A DNA stretch of 64,000 nt from Acidisoma silvae (GTDB lineage: Bacteria; Pseudomonadota; Alphaproteobacteria; Acetobacterales; Acetobacteraceae). The notes below the pieces were generated by a model. That model saw only the letters and a list, made by a program, of their open reading frames with translations, ran no database searches and was not told the DNA's origin. The position numbers and the translations under genes were made by a program. Positions within the stretch are counted from its first letter, which is position 1. Every line of letters starts with the position of its first letter. Of this stretch, positions 27,060-35,876 are shown piece by piece. The DNA is taken from contig NZ_JAESVB010000003.1 of NCBI RefSeq assembly GCF_020618775.1, forward strand, positions 476,960-540,959, given 5' to 3'.

Positions 27060-27353
27060 ATGTCTAAGCGCGTCCTGTCAGGGCGGGTGGTGAGCGATAA
27101 AATGGACAAGACCGTTACGGTTTTGGTCGAACGTCGCGTCATGCATCCGCTCTACAAGAAGTTCATTCGCCGTTCGAAGCGTTACGCTGCGCACGACGAA
27201 CTTAACACATGCAAGCCGGGCGACATGGTGCGGATCGAGGAATGCCCTCCGATCAGCAAGCGCAAAGCCTGGCTGGTGATCGAGCGCAATGGTGTGAACC
27301 TGTCCGCTCCGGTCGAAATCACTGAAGCGCCTGCCGCTTCGGCTCAGGCCTAA
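27060..27353 (+). CDS. rpsQ: 30S ribosomal protein S17
   Basis: A 97-aa OB-fold protein: [61 protein letters not shown] 27060 follows GGAG; a longer frame begins inside rpmC and is rejected. Confidence 0.97.
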   Translation: MSKRVLSGRVVSDKMDKTVTVLVERRVMHPLYKKFIRRSKRYAAHDELNTCKPGDMVRIEECPPISKRKAWLVIERNGVNLSAPVEITEAPAASAQA

Positions 27354-27368
27354 GAGGGGATAGAGTAA

Positions 27369-27737
27369 GTGATTCATCCCGAAACCAATCTCGATGTCGC
27401 CGATAATTCCGGCGCGCGTCGCGTTCAGTGCATCAAGGTCATCGGTGGCTCGAAGCGTAAGACCGCTTCCGTCGGCGACGTGATCGTGGTTGCCGTCAAG
27501 GACGCGATTCCTCGGGGTAAGGTCAAAAAAGGCGACGTTCACCAGGCGGTGATCGTTCGTACGTCTTATCCGGTGCGCCGCGCCGATGGCAGCGCCATCC
27601 GCTTCGACCGCAATGCGGCTGTTCTGATCAACAAGCAGAACGAGCCGATCGGCACGCGTATCTTCGGGCCCGTCGTGCGCGAGCTGCGCGCCCGCAAGTT
27701 CATGAAGATCATCAGCCTCGCGCCGGAGGTGATCTGA
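27369..27737 (+). CDS. rplN: 50S ribosomal protein L14
   Basis: A 122-aa protein: [38 protein letters not shown] and the C-terminal [12 protein letters not shown], all typical. GTG start at 27369. Confidence 0.98.
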   Translation: MIHPETNLDVADNSGARRVQCIKVIGGSKRKTASVGDVIVVAVKDAIPRGKVKKGDVHQAVIVRTSYPVRRADGSAIRFDRNAAVLINKQNEPIGTRIFGPVVRELRARKFMKIISLAPEVI

Positions 27738-27739
27738 TC

Positions 27740-28060
27740 ATGGCCGCGCGTATTCGTAAGGGCGACCGCGTCCTCGTCATCTCCGGCTCCGATAAGGGCA
27801 AGCGCGGTGAAGTGACGCAGGTCCTGCCGAAGCTGAACCGGGCTGTCGTCGAAGGTGTCGCCATTACGGTGAAGCACCAGAAGGCGGACCGTATGGGCGA
27901 GCAGGGTGGTCTGGTGCGTCGTGAACGTGCGATCGACCTGTCTAATTTGAAGCTGATCGATCCGCAGAGCGATCAGCCGACCCGGGTGGGGTTCCGGATT
28001 CTGGAAGACGGCCGCAAGGTTCGTGTTGCCAAGAAGACCGGCGCTCTCATCGAAAGCTGA
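27740..28060 (+). CDS. rplX: 50S ribosomal protein L24
   Basis: A 106-aa KOW-motif protein: [40 protein letters not shown]. An assembly initiator of the large subunit. Starts 2 bp after rplN. Confidence 0.97.
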   Translation: MAARIRKGDRVLVISGSDKGKRGEVTQVLPKLNRAVVEGVAITVKHQKADRMGEQGGLVRRERAIDLSNLKLIDPQSDQPTRVGFRILEDGRKVRVAKKTGALIES

Positions 28061-28072
28061 GGAGGCTAGAGG

Positions 28073-28630
28073 GTGAGCGAGATTAAGGCCGTGCCGCGTA
28101 TGCAGGCACGCTACAACGATGTTATCCGTGCGAAGCTGCAGGAGGAGTTCAACTACCAGAACACCATGCAGCTGCCGCGTCTGGAAAAGATCGTGCTGAA
28201 TATGGGCGTGGGTGAAGCGGCTGCCGACCAGAAGAAGCTGGAAGCCGCCTATGCCGAAATGACGCTGATCAGCGGCCAGAAGCCGGTGAAGACCGTGGCC
28301 AAAAAGGCCATCGCGGGCTTCAAGATCCGTAAGGGTCTGCCGATCGGCTGCAAGGTGACGCTGCGTTCCGCGCGCATGTATGAGTTCCTCGATCGCCTGG
28401 TCACGATCGCGCTGCCGCGCGTTCGCGATTTCCGCGGTATCACCGGCAAGGGTTTCGACGGTCGTGGCAATTTTGCCATGGGCGTGAAGGAGCAGATCAT
28501 TTTCCCGGAAATCGTCTATGACAAGATAGACGCGGTTAGGGGCATGGACATCGTCTTCGTGACGACTGCGACGACCGATGCGGAAGCGAAGGCCCTTTTG
28601 AAGGCCTTTGAACTTCCGTTCGCGAACTGA
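28073..28630 (+). CDS. rplE: 50S ribosomal protein L5
   Basis: A 185-aa 5S rRNA-binding protein: [59 protein letters not shown] start at 28073 behind AGGAGG. Confidence 0.97.
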   Translation: MSEIKAVPRMQARYNDVIRAKLQEEFNYQNTMQLPRLEKIVLNMGVGEAAADQKKLEAAYAEMTLISGQKPVKTVAKKAIAGFKIRKGLPIGCKVTLRSARMYEFLDRLVTIALPRVRDFRGITGKGFDGRGNFAMGVKEQIIFPEIVYDKIDAVRGMDIVFVTTATTDAEAKALLKAFELPFAN

Positions 28631-28706
28631 GCTTAACAAGTCGAGATTTGGAAAACCACGGCCACCGCAAGGCGGTCGGCCGATAGGTTCCGGAGGGTAA
28701 AACAGG

Positions 28707-29012
28707 ATGGCCAAAACTTCCCAGGTCAACCGCAATGCCAAGCGTATGCGGATGGCCGCTCGCGATAAGGCCAAGCGTGAGGCGCTGAAATCGGTTGTTT
28801 CCGATCGCAGCATCCCCGTGGAAGACCGGTTCGAAGCGTCCGTGAAGCTTGCGCAGCTGCCGCGCAATGGCTCTGCCACGCGCGTTCGCCTGCGTTGCGA
28901 ACTGACCGGTCGCGCCCGCGCCAACTATCGCAAGTTCCGCCTGTGCCGTATCGCACTGCGAGACCTCGCCAGCGCCGGGCAGATCCCCGGTATGGTTAAG
29001 GCCAGCTGGTAA
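28707..29012 (+). CDS. rpsN: 30S ribosomal protein S14 (zinc-free type)
   Basis: A 101-aa protein of the long form without the CxxC zinc pair: [62 protein letters not shown] 76-bp gap separates it from rplE, the largest gap within the S10/spc part. Confidence 0.97.
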   Translation: MAKTSQVNRNAKRMRMAARDKAKREALKSVVSDRSIPVEDRFEASVKLAQLPRNGSATRVRLRCELTGRARANYRKFRLCRIALRDLASAGQIPGMVKASW

Positions 29013-29027
29013 GGAAAGGGATCAACT

Positions 29028-29426
29028 ATGTCGATGTCAGATCCCTTGGGGGATATGCTCACGCGCATCCGTAATGCGCAGCGAGCCAACCACACCGTTT
29101 GCGTTGCGCCGAGCTCGCGTCTCCGCGCCAATGTTCTCGACGTGCTGAAGCGTGAAGGCTACATCCGCGGCTTCTCGACCGAAGAGCTGCGTCCGGGTGT
29201 CGCCCAGCTTCGTATCGAGCTGAAGTATAACGAAGGCCAGCCGGTCATTAAGGAGATCACTCGTGTCTCCCGCCCGGGTCGTCGCGTTTATTCGAAGATC
29301 AAGGAGCTGCCGCGGGTCTATAGCGGTCTCGGCGTCTCCATTCTCTCCACGCCCCGTGGCGTGATGAGCGATCAAGAGGCCCGCGCTGCCAATGTTGGCG
29401 GCGAAGTCCTCTGCCGGGTCTTCTAA
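29028..29426 (+). CDS. rpsH: 30S ribosomal protein S8
   Basis: A 132-aa protein: [60 protein letters not shown]. In E. coli S8 represses the spc operon. ATG at 29028; ATG 29034 is an equal alternative. Confidence 0.97.
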   Translation: MSMSDPLGDMLTRIRNAQRANHTVCVAPSSRLRANVLDVLKREGYIRGFSTEELRPGVAQLRIELKYNEGQPVIKEITRVSRPGRRVYSKIKELPRVYSGLGVSILSTPRGVMSDQEARAANVGGEVLCRVF

Positions 29427-29439
29427 GGGGGGCTGGGGA

Positions 29440-29973
29440 ATGTCGCGCGTAGGTAAATATCCGGTCACCATCCCCTCTGGGGTTGATGTGGCTATCGCCA
29501 ACAACATCCTGACGGCGAAGGGCAAGCTCGGCACGCTGACGCTGCCGCTCACCGATCTGGTCGAAACCACGGTCGAGGACGGTCGCGTGACCGTCACGCC
29601 GAAGACGAAGGCCGCACCGGCTCGCATGATGTGGGGCACGACCCGTGCTCTCGTCGCGACCATGGTGAAGGGCGTGTCCGAGGGCTTCTCGAAGACCATG
29701 GAAGTGAACGGCACCGGTTATCGTGCCGCCGTCCAGGGCGCTAACCTGGTGATCAACCTCGGCTATTCGCATGACGTGGTCTATCCGATCCCCCAGGGGA
29801 TCAAGATCACCTGCGAGAAGCCGACAAGCATCAAGGTCGAAGGCGTCGACAAGCGGTTGGTCGGTCAGGTTGCTGCTGAAATTCGTTCGAAGCGTCCGCC
29901 GGAGCCCTATAAGGGCAAGGGCGTGAAATACGTCGACGAAACCATCCGCCGTAAAGAAGGTAAGAAGAAGTAA
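29440..29973 (+). CDS. rplF: 50S ribosomal protein L6
   Basis: A 177-aa protein: [59 protein letters not shown]. The stop overlaps the rplR start by one base (TAATG). Confidence 0.97.
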   Translation: MSRVGKYPVTIPSGVDVAIANNILTAKGKLGTLTLPLTDLVETTVEDGRVTVTPKTKAAPARMMWGTTRALVATMVKGVSEGFSKTMEVNGTGYRAAVQGANLVINLGYSHDVVYPIPQGIKITCEKPTSIKVEGVDKRLVGQVAAEIRSKRPPEPYKGKGVKYVDETIRRKEGKKK

Positions 29974-30335
29974 TGAGCGCGAACCAGGATCTCCGGGTGC
30001 GTCGCCGGGAGCGTCTCCGCTTCCAGCTGCGCCAGAAGTCCGGTGGCCGGGTCCGGCTGTCGGTGTTTCGTTCCAGCAAGCATATCTATGCGCAGGTGAT
30101 CGACGATGTGGCGGGCCGTACGCTCGCCGCGGCGTCCTCCCTCGATCAGGATCTCCGCAAGGATCTCAAGACCGGGGCCGATACCGACGCTGCGACGGCT
30201 GTTGGCAAGCTGGTAGCCGAACGCGCTCTTGCCGCTGGCGTAAAGGAAGTTGTGTTCGACCGTGGGTCTTATCTCTACCACGGTCGCGTCAAAGCTCTGG
30301 CCGATGCCGCCCGTGAGGGCGGTCTGGCCTTCTAA
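29973..30335 (+). CDS. rplR: 50S ribosomal protein L18
   Basis: A 120-aa 5S rRNA-binding protein: [59 protein letters not shown]. Coupled to rplF by TAATG. Confidence 0.97.
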   Translation: MSANQDLRVRRRERLRFQLRQKSGGRVRLSVFRSSKHIYAQVIDDVAGRTLAAASSLDQDLRKDLKTGADTDAATAVGKLVAERALAAGVKEVVFDRGSYLYHGRVKALADAAREGGLAF

Positions 30336-30348
30336 GGGGAACGAAGCA

Positions 30349-30945
30349 ATGGCACGGGAACCGAGAGAGGGTGGTGGCCGCGGCGGACGTGAGCGTGAGC
30401 GCGAACGCGAGCATAGCGATGAGTTCATCGACAAGCTGGTGACGATCAACCGCGTAGCCAAAGTGGTGAAGGGCGGCCGTCGTTTCGCCTTCGCCGCTCT
30501 GGTTGTGGTTGGTGATCAGAAGGGCCGCGTCGGCTTCGGCGCCGGCAAGGCGCGAGAAGTGCCTGAGGCAATCCGCAAGGCGACGGAACGGGCGAAGCGT
30601 AGCCTGATCCGCGTGCCGATGAAGGAAGGCCGCACGCTGCATCACGATGCGCTGGGTCACTACGGTGCCGGTGCGGTTATCCTGCGCTCCGCTCCGGCGG
30701 GCACGGGCATCATCGCCGGCGGTCCGATGCGTGCGGTTCTGGAAACCCTCGGCATTGGCGACGTCGTCGCCAAGTCCATGGGCAGCCGCAACCCGCATAA
30801 CATGATCAAGGCAACCTTCGACGCCTTGCAGAATTGCGCTAGCCCGCGCTCCGTCGCCGCCCGTCGTGGCAAGAAGGTGTCGGATATCCTGGGCAAGCGC
30901 GAAGTCGCCCATGAGGGCGCTGTGGAGGTTGCCGATGCCGTCTGA
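30349..30945 (+). CDS. rpsE: 30S ribosomal protein S5
   Basis: A 198-aa protein. The first 25 residues are an Arg/Glu/Gly-rich tail (alternating RE), a common alphaproteobacterial extension. The S5 core follows: [60 protein letters not shown]. Overlaps the rpmD start by 11 bp. Confidence 0.97.
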   Translation: MAREPREGGGRGGREREREREHSDEFIDKLVTINRVAKVVKGGRRFAFAALVVVGDQKGRVGFGAGKAREVPEAIRKATERAKRSLIRVPMKEGRTLHHDALGHYGAGAVILRSAPAGTGIIAGGPMRAVLETLGIGDVVAKSMGSRNPHNMIKATFDALQNCASPRSVAARRGKKVSDILGKREVAHEGAVEVADAV

Positions 30946-31126
30946 TCGCACGGTCGTTGTGAAGCAGCTCGTCTCTGGCAATGGGCAGAAGCCCGGCCAG
31001 CAGGCGACTTTGATCGGTCTCGGCCTTAACAAGATCGGCCGCGTGCGCGAGCTGGAGGATACTCCCTCGGTGCGCGGTATGATCCGCAAGGTCGCCCATC
31101 TTGTGAAGGTTGAAGAAAAGGTCTGA
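30935..31126 (+). CDS. rpmD: 50S ribosomal protein L30
   Basis: A 63-aa protein: [58 protein letters not shown] 30935 lies inside the end of rpsE (11-bp overlap); the longer open frame from 30866 is a shadow of rpsE. Confidence 0.96.
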   Translation: MPSDRTVVVKQLVSGNGQKPGQQATLIGLGLNKIGRVRELEDTPSVRGMIRKVAHLVKVEEKV

Positions 31127-31153
31127 CCCCGGTCAGACCTTAAGGATTGAACC

Positions 31154-31633
31154 ATGAAGCTCAATGAACTGCGCGATAATCCCGGCGCGCGTCCGAAGTC
31201 GAAGCGGCTTGGCCGTGGCATCGGCTCCGGCAAGGGTAAGACCTCCGGCAAGGGCGTTAAGGGTCAGAAGGCGCGTGAGGGCGTGTCCCTCAACGGGTTC
31301 GAGGGCGGTCAGCTCCCGATCTATCGTCGTCTGCCGAAGCGTGGCTTTAAGAATATCTCCCGCAAGGTCTATGCGCCGCTGAACCTCGACCTGCTCGAGC
31401 ATGCGGTCAGCGTCGGCGTGCTGGACGGTAGCCAGACGATTACCGAAGCCAATCTGTTCGAAGCCGGCGTCGTCAGCCGCGCCAAGGTCTCGGGCGTTCG
31501 CCTGCTGGCCCGTGGCGCCGTGACCCGCGCGCTCACCGTCTCCGTTTCCGGCGCTTCCGCTTCCGCGGTTGCGGCGATCGAAGCGGCTGGCGGCAAGGTC
31601 GAGATCATCGGCGAGGTTGCCGCTTCCGAGTAA
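31154..31633 (+). CDS. rplO: 50S ribosomal protein L15
   Basis: A 159-aa protein: [59 protein letters not shown]. It is the last gene of the block: a terminator follows within 30 bp and secY, normally next, is not there. Confidence 0.97.
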   Translation: MKLNELRDNPGARPKSKRLGRGIGSGKGKTSGKGVKGQKAREGVSLNGFEGGQLPIYRRLPKRGFKNISRKVYAPLNLDLLEHAVSVGVLDGSQTITEANLFEAGVVSRAKVSGVRLLARGAVTRALTVSVSGASASAVAAIEAAGGKVEIIGEVAASE

Positions 31634-31660
31634 TCGGATGCGCGGCTGCTTGATTTTGGG

Positions 31661-31694
31661 AAGGGCGTCGAACCTGGTTCGGCGCCCTTTCTCA
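31661..31694 (+). terminator. Rho-independent terminator after rplO
   Basis: Stem of 12 bp with arms 31661-31672 and 31678-31689 (one G-T pair), 5-nt loop, followed by a TTTCTC tract. It closes the 24-gene ribosomal transcript and supports the view that the spc operon truly ends at rplO in this genome. Confidence 0.88.
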
Positions 31695-31774
31695 TATGTG
31701 ATGCCCTTCATCATCGGCGGCCTGTCCGATCTGCGGTAAAAAGCTGTTCCGCCACCCGGAAGAGCGCCAGGACC

Positions 31775-32641
31775 ATGACCCAGACAATTTCAGCGTTTGT
31801 TGCCGTCTTCCAGCCGGGCCAGGTGGCTGTCATTACCGGCGCCGCCGGCGGCATCGGCCGGGCGACGGCCGCATTCTGCGCCGCGCGGGGCATGAAGCTG
31901 GTTCTGGCGGATTTTAACGAGACCGCGCTGCTGGCCACGGCCGACGCGATTGCCGCGCAGCATGGCGCCCAGATCCTCGCCTTGCCTACCGATGTCGGCA
32001 GGCGCGACGCCGTAGAGCAGTTGCGCGACACCGCCTATGACCGCTTCGGTCAGGTCGACTTCCTGATGAACAATGCCGGGCGCAGCGGCGATGGCGCGCT
32101 GTTCGGCGATCCTGCCGTGTGGGAGGCGATCCTGGACGTCAATCTGTGGGGCGTCATCCATGGCGTGCAGGCTTTCGCGCCCCGCATGATGGCGGACGGA
32201 AAGCCCGCGATCATCGTCAATACCGGCTCCAAGCAGGGCATCACCCAGCCCCCGGGCAATACCGCCTATAACCTCTCCAAAGCTGGCGTTAAGGCGGTGA
32301 CGGAGGCCCTGGCGCATGAGCTGCGCAGCCAGCCGGGTTGCCAGGTGCAGGCGCATCTTCTGGTGCCGGGCTTTACCTTCACCGGCATGACGCGGGTGCC
32401 GACGGATGCCAAGCCCGCCGGCGCCTGGACGCCGGACGAGGTCGTTGCCTTCATGGCGGAGCGGATGGCGGCCGGGGATTTTTACATCATCTGCCCTGAT
32501 AACGACGTGACGCGCGACCTGGACAATGCCCGCATGCTGTGGACAGCGATGGATGTGACCGAGAACCGGCCGCCGCTGTCCCGCTGGCACCCCGGCTATG
32601 CCGAGGCGTTCAAGGCCTTCCTTGCCGAGCGTGGCTTGTGA
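31775..32641 (+). CDS. SDR-family NAD(P)-dependent oxidoreductase
   Basis: A 288-aa classical short-chain dehydrogenase. Cofactor motif TGAAGGIGRATA, acidic residue in LVLADFNE (favouring NAD), LMNNAGRSGDG, catalytic Ser in NTGSKQG and Y-x3-K in AYNLSKAGVKAVTEAL. The C-terminal 60 residues are longer than the minimal SDR and contain FYIICPDNDVTRDLDNARM, as in SDRs of unknown substrate from proteobacteria. It stands where secY would be expected. DUF3297 follows 52 bp downstream. Confidence 0.88.
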   Translation: MTQTISAFVAVFQPGQVAVITGAAGGIGRATAAFCAARGMKLVLADFNETALLATADAIAAQHGAQILALPTDVGRRDAVEQLRDTAYDRFGQVDFLMNNAGRSGDGALFGDPAVWEAILDVNLWGVIHGVQAFAPRMMADGKPAIIVNTGSKQGITQPPGNTAYNLSKAGVKAVTEALAHELRSQPGCQVQAHLLVPGFTFTGMTRVPTDAKPAGAWTPDEVVAFMAERMAAGDFYIICPDNDVTRDLDNARMLWTAMDVTENRPPLSRWHPGYAEAFKAFLAERGL

Positions 32642-32693
32642 TCAGCCTGCCTCTGCTCGAAACTATCCTGCTACTTCCTTAAAGGCCGAACCG

Positions 32694-32945
32694 ATGACCG
32701 ACACACCGCCCGACCGTCTTTCCGTTAATCCCAAAAGCCCGTTTTTCGACGAGGCCGCTTTGCAGCGGGGCGTCGGCATTCGCTTCAAGGGGGTCGAGAA
32801 GACCAATGTCGAGGAATATTGTGTGAGCGAGGGCTGGGTGCGGCTGTCGGTCGGCAAATCGGTCGATCGCTTCGGCAATCCGCTGACGATGAAAATGAAT
32901 GGCCCGGTGGAGCCTTATTTCCGCGACGACGCCGCCGAAGGTTGA
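32694..32945 (+). CDS. DUF3297 family protein
   Basis: An 83-aa protein with the near-invariant family sequence DRLSVNPKSPFFDEA, RGVGIRFKGVEKTNVEEYCV, SEGWVRLSVGKSVDRFGNPL, GPVEPYFRD. A small acidic cytoplasmic protein of unknown role, found in many proteobacteria. The ATG at 32694 gives the usual length. Same strand as the SDR gene; ends just before a perfect hairpin. Confidence 0.88.
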   Translation: MTDTPPDRLSVNPKSPFFDEAALQRGVGIRFKGVEKTNVEEYCVSEGWVRLSVGKSVDRFGNPLTMKMNGPVEPYFRDDAAEG

Positions 32946-32951
32946 GTTCGA

Positions 32952-32988
32952 CGTTTTGGCCGCTGCCCTCTGTGCGGCGGCCAAAACG
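32952..32988. terminator. Perfect hairpin after DUF3297, terminator-like
   Basis: Arms 32952-32963 and 32977-32988 (12 bp, CGTTTTGGCCGC and its complement) around a 13-nt loop. The T-run is inside the stem rather than after it, so intrinsic termination is likely but not certain. Confidence 0.65.
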
Positions 32989-33253
32989 GTTCATTGAGAA
33001 TATTGAGGCGTAGCGCAGAGAAAATGCGCCGCCGATGATCGCCGAATGACTAAAATCATCGCCCTGCGATGCCGACAGGTAAATTCAAGGCGTGATTCAG
33101 GTTTGTTGATTGAGCAAACACGAATTTGTCATCTTTCAGTATTTTCTGAAATTACCGACGCTTTTGGAAAATTGCTGCCTGGTGGGATTGCAATTGCTGT
33201 TGCAGCGCACAAAAATGCCTTGCTCTGCCACGATCCTGCCTTAAATTGGTTGC
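32989..33253 (+). promoter_or_regulatory. Upstream region of the MFS transporter
   Basis: About 265 bp, AT-richer than its surroundings, with no convincing gene. Two short dyads are visible: GTTTG-9 nt-CAAAC at 33101-33119, similar in look to LacI/GalR-type operators, and TGCAA-TTGCTG-TTGCA at 33189-33204. Both could regulate the sugar transporter; neither can be assigned to a known regulator. Confidence 0.35.
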
Positions 33254-34720
33254 ATGGCAGCCGAGACAGTATTGGAGCGCCCCAGCGGCGCCGCCCTCAC
33301 CGAAACGCGAAACATCGAGATTTCACCAGTAGCAAAGCGAACGCTGCAGCTTACGGCGATCGTCGCCGCGATCTGCGGCGGGCTTTATGGTTATGATACC
33401 GGAATTATTTCCGGTGCTTTGCTGCTGATCTCGCGCGATTTCCATCTCAATAGTACGCAGCAGGAGCTGGTGACTTCTGCAATTCTGCTTGGCGCGGTGA
33501 TAGGCGCGCTTGGCACCGGCTATCTTTCCGAAAAGCTGGGCCGCCGCCCGTCTCTCGCCATCGTCGCGGGCGTTTTCGTGCTGGGCGCGCTGGCCTGCGC
33601 CTTCGCGCCGAACGTCATAGCATTGACAGTTGCGCGTGTTTTCCTGGGCCTTGCGGTTGGCGGGTCAACCCAGGTCGTGCCGATGTATATTTCCGAGCTG
33701 GCACCGCAGGATAAGCGCGGCGGCATGGTGACGACCTTCAATATCGCCATCGGCATCGGCATTCTTGCAGCCAATATCATCGGTTTCGTCGGCCGTGTGG
33801 ATTGGGGTTGGCGTGTCATGGTGGGTTTGGCAGCCGCTCCGGCGCTCTTTGTCTTTTGTGCCAGTTTCTTCCTGCCGCGCAGCCCGCGCTGGACGGCGGA
33901 AAACGAAGGCATTCACAGCGCCATGCGGGAACTGGCCCGCGTCCGCACCTCGGAACGTGCCGTGCGGCGCGAGGCGCGGCACATTCATGAGACGACGCAG
34001 AAGATCAAGCCGCATAACCGTGGCTGGCGCGGCCTTGGCCAGCCCTGGGTGCGTCCCGCCCTCATCGCCGCCCTCGGCGTTGCCTTCTTCACCCAATGCG
34101 GCGGGTTGGAGATGATGATCTACTACGCGCCGACCTTCCTGCATGACGCGGGGTTTGGTGCCAGTTCCGCGCTGATGGCCAGCCTGGGCGTCGCCATCAC
34201 CTATTGCGTCGTGACCGCGACCGCGTCCTTCAATGTCGACAAGGTCGGCCGTCGCCGTCTGATGCTGTGGTTCGAGCCGTTATCGGCGCTCAGCCTCGTC
34301 GGCCTCGGCATCAGCTTCATGATGCATCCGGGAGCCGGGTCCATCGGCTCCTATATGGTGGTTTTCTTCCTGATCGCCTTCATGATCTTCAATTCCGGCG
34401 GCATTCAGATCTGTGGCTGGCTTCTGGGGTCTGAGATGTTTCCGCTATCCATGCGCGGACAGGCGACCGCTGCCCATGCAGCGACCCTGTGGGGCGCCGA
34501 TCTGCTCGTCACCGGCACGGCTTTGTCGCTGGTGCAGTGGATCTCGCTCGGCGGCACGATGTGGCTTTATGCCGGGGTGAACATCGTGGCGGCGATCTTC
34601 GTCATGATCTTCGTGCCGGAAACCTCGGGCGCGTCGCTTGAGGATATCGAGACAGCGCTGCGCGACGGCACTTTCACACCCAGCCGCGACGGCACGGGTA
34701 TCGCCGCCGCAGCCGAGTAA
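33254..34720 (+). CDS. MFS transporter, sugar porter family
   Basis: A 488-aa protein with about 12 membrane helices. Sugar-porter motifs: GYDTGIISGALLLI, SEKLGRRPSLAI, PRSPRW after helix 6, DKVGRRRLML, and PETSGASLEDIE at the C-terminus. The helix-7 motif, usually QQ..G.N...YY, is TQCGGLEMMIYYAPTF, so the first glutamine is changed. Probably proton-coupled hexose or pentose uptake; the substrate cannot be set from sequence. It converges on the GT4 gene, with only 4 bp between the stop codons. Confidence 0.9.
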   Translation: MAAETVLERPSGAALTETRNIEISPVAKRTLQLTAIVAAICGGLYGYDTGIISGALLLISRDFHLNSTQQELVTSAILLGAVIGALGTGYLSEKLGRRPSLAIVAGVFVLGALACAFAPNVIALTVARVFLGLAVGGSTQVVPMYISELAPQDKRGGMVTTFNIAIGIGILAANIIGFVGRVDWGWRVMVGLAAAPALFVFCASFFLPRSPRWTAENEGIHSAMRELARVRTSERAVRREARHIHETTQKIKPHNRGWRGLGQPWVRPALIAALGVAFFTQCGGLEMMIYYAPTFLHDAGFGASSALMASLGVAITYCVVTATASFNVDKVGRRRLMLWFEPLSALSLVGLGISFMMHPGAGSIGSYMVVFFLIAFMIFNSGGIQICGWLLGSEMFPLSMRGQATAAHAATLWGADLLVTGTALSLVQWISLGGTMWLYAGVNIVAAIFVMIFVPETSGASLEDIETALRDGTFTPSRDGTGIAAAAE

Positions 34721-34724
34721 TCGC

Positions 34725-35867
34725 TCACGGTATTGGCCGGCGTCCGGCCAATACCGCGTCATAGACCGCCATCGTCGCCCCTTTCAGGGTGGCGATGGTG
34801 TAATGGCTGAGGACAGACGCGCGCGCCCGCTCTCCCATGGCCTGCCGATCTTCGGCAGAGGCATCGAAGGTCGCGGACAAGGCCTCCGTCAGCGCCCGGA
34901 CATCGCCGGGCGGCACCAGAATCCCCGTCTCGCCATGCGTCACCGTCTCCGCCGCACCGCCATGGTCGGCGGCGATGACGACGCGCTCCATCGCCTGCGC
35001 TTCGATCACCGCGCGGCCGAAAGCCTCAGGCTCGGTCGAGGCCGAGACCACAACGTCGGCCAGCATCAGAGCGGCCGGCATATCCGCGCAATGGCCGACA
35101 AATTTGATCTGCCCGGTGACGCCCAGCCGTTTCGCCTGATCGAGCAGGCTGCGGACGATGGAATGCCGGCCCTGATCGGATCCGACGAAGACCACGACGA
35201 CCTCCGGCCGCTTCAGCCGCGCCAGCGCTTCGATCAGCTGGTCCTGCCCTTTCCAGCGGGAAATGCGCGCCGGCAGCAGGATGACCTTCGCATCCTCGGG
35301 CAATTCCCAGGCTGTCGCGAGCCGCGCCACGCGCAGCCCAAGCTGCCCGCGCGGATCGAAAACCTGCGGGTCGACGCCGCGCGGGATAAGGCGAATGCGG
35401 TCCGGCGGAACGCCGTGCTGCTGCTGGATCAGATCGGCGATGAAACCGCTGGCGGCGATCACCAGGGCACCCCGCACCATGACGCTGTTGTAGAAGCGCT
35501 TGGCCTTCGAGGTGTCTGAATAGGCGCCGTGATAGGTGGTGATGAAGGGCACGCCCGTCATTTTGCTGGCCCGCAGAACCGACCAGGCCGGCGCGCGGGA
35601 CCGCGCGTGGATCAGATCGACGCGCTGATCGCGGATCAGCTGGGCCAGCGCCGTGGCATTGCGCCAGATCTTGAACGGGTTCTTGGTTTTCAGCGGCAGC
35701 GTGACATGCGTGCCGCCCGCGCGCTCGATGGCGGCCACAAGCCGGCCGCCCGCGCTGGCGACCAGAGGCTTATGGCCCCGCGCTGCCAAAGCTTCGACGA
35801 TTTCCACCGTGCCCCGCTCGACGCCACCGCTGTCGAGAGAGGGCAGGACTTGAAGAATGGTGGGCAA
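34725..35867 (-). CDS. Glycosyltransferase family 4 (GT-B fold)
   Basis: A 380-aa retaining glycosyltransferase. N-terminal Rossmann half: ILQVLPSLDSGGVERGTVEI, DLIHARSRAPAWS, ITTYHGAYSDTSKAKRFYN. C-terminal nucleotide-sugar half: LLPARISRWKGQDQLIEAL and the E-x7-E motif in ASTEPEAFGRAVIEAQAM. Members of this type build LPS or exopolysaccharide; acceptor and donor are unknown. Cytoplasmic or peripheral to the membrane. It is 9 bp downstream of the aminopeptidase on the same strand. Its last codons form a perfect hairpin. Confidence 0.9.
   Translation of the reverse strand: MPTILQVLPSLDSGGVERGTVEIVEALAARGHKPLVASAGGRLVAAIERAGGTHVTLPLKTKNPFKIWRNATALAQLIRDQRVDLIHARSRAPAWSVLRASKMTGVPFITTYHGAYSDTSKAKRFYNSVMVRGALVIAASGFIADLIQQQHGVPPDRIRLIPRGVDPQVFDPRGQLGLRVARLATAWELPEDAKVILLPARISRWKGQDQLIEALARLKRPEVVVVFVGSDQGRHSIVRSLLDQAKRLGVTGQIKFVGHCADMPAALMLADVVVSASTEPEAFGRAVIEAQAMERVVIAADHGGAAETVTHGETGILVPPGDVRALTEALSATFDASAEDRQAMGERARASVLSHYTIATLKGATMAVYDAVLAGRRPIP
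34729..34755. terminator. Hairpin within the 3' end of the GT4 gene
   Basis: Perfect 12-bp inverted repeat, arms 34729-34740 and 34744-34755, 3-nt loop. It encodes the last residues of the GT4 protein (AGRRPIP) and lies just past the MFS stop, so one hairpin could serve the 3' ends of both convergent transcripts. No T-tract follows on the plus strand. Confidence 0.55.
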
Positions 35868-35876
35868 GGCTTGGGG

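Noticed and set aside
27566..28924. 452-codon minus-strand frame across rplN-rplX-rplE-rpsN
   Set aside because: Lies wholly opposite four certain ribosomal protein genes.
33046..33396. 116-codon plus-strand ORF upstream of the MFS gene
   Set aside because: No family resemblance, atypical low-GC composition, and it runs out of frame into the certain MFS coding region.
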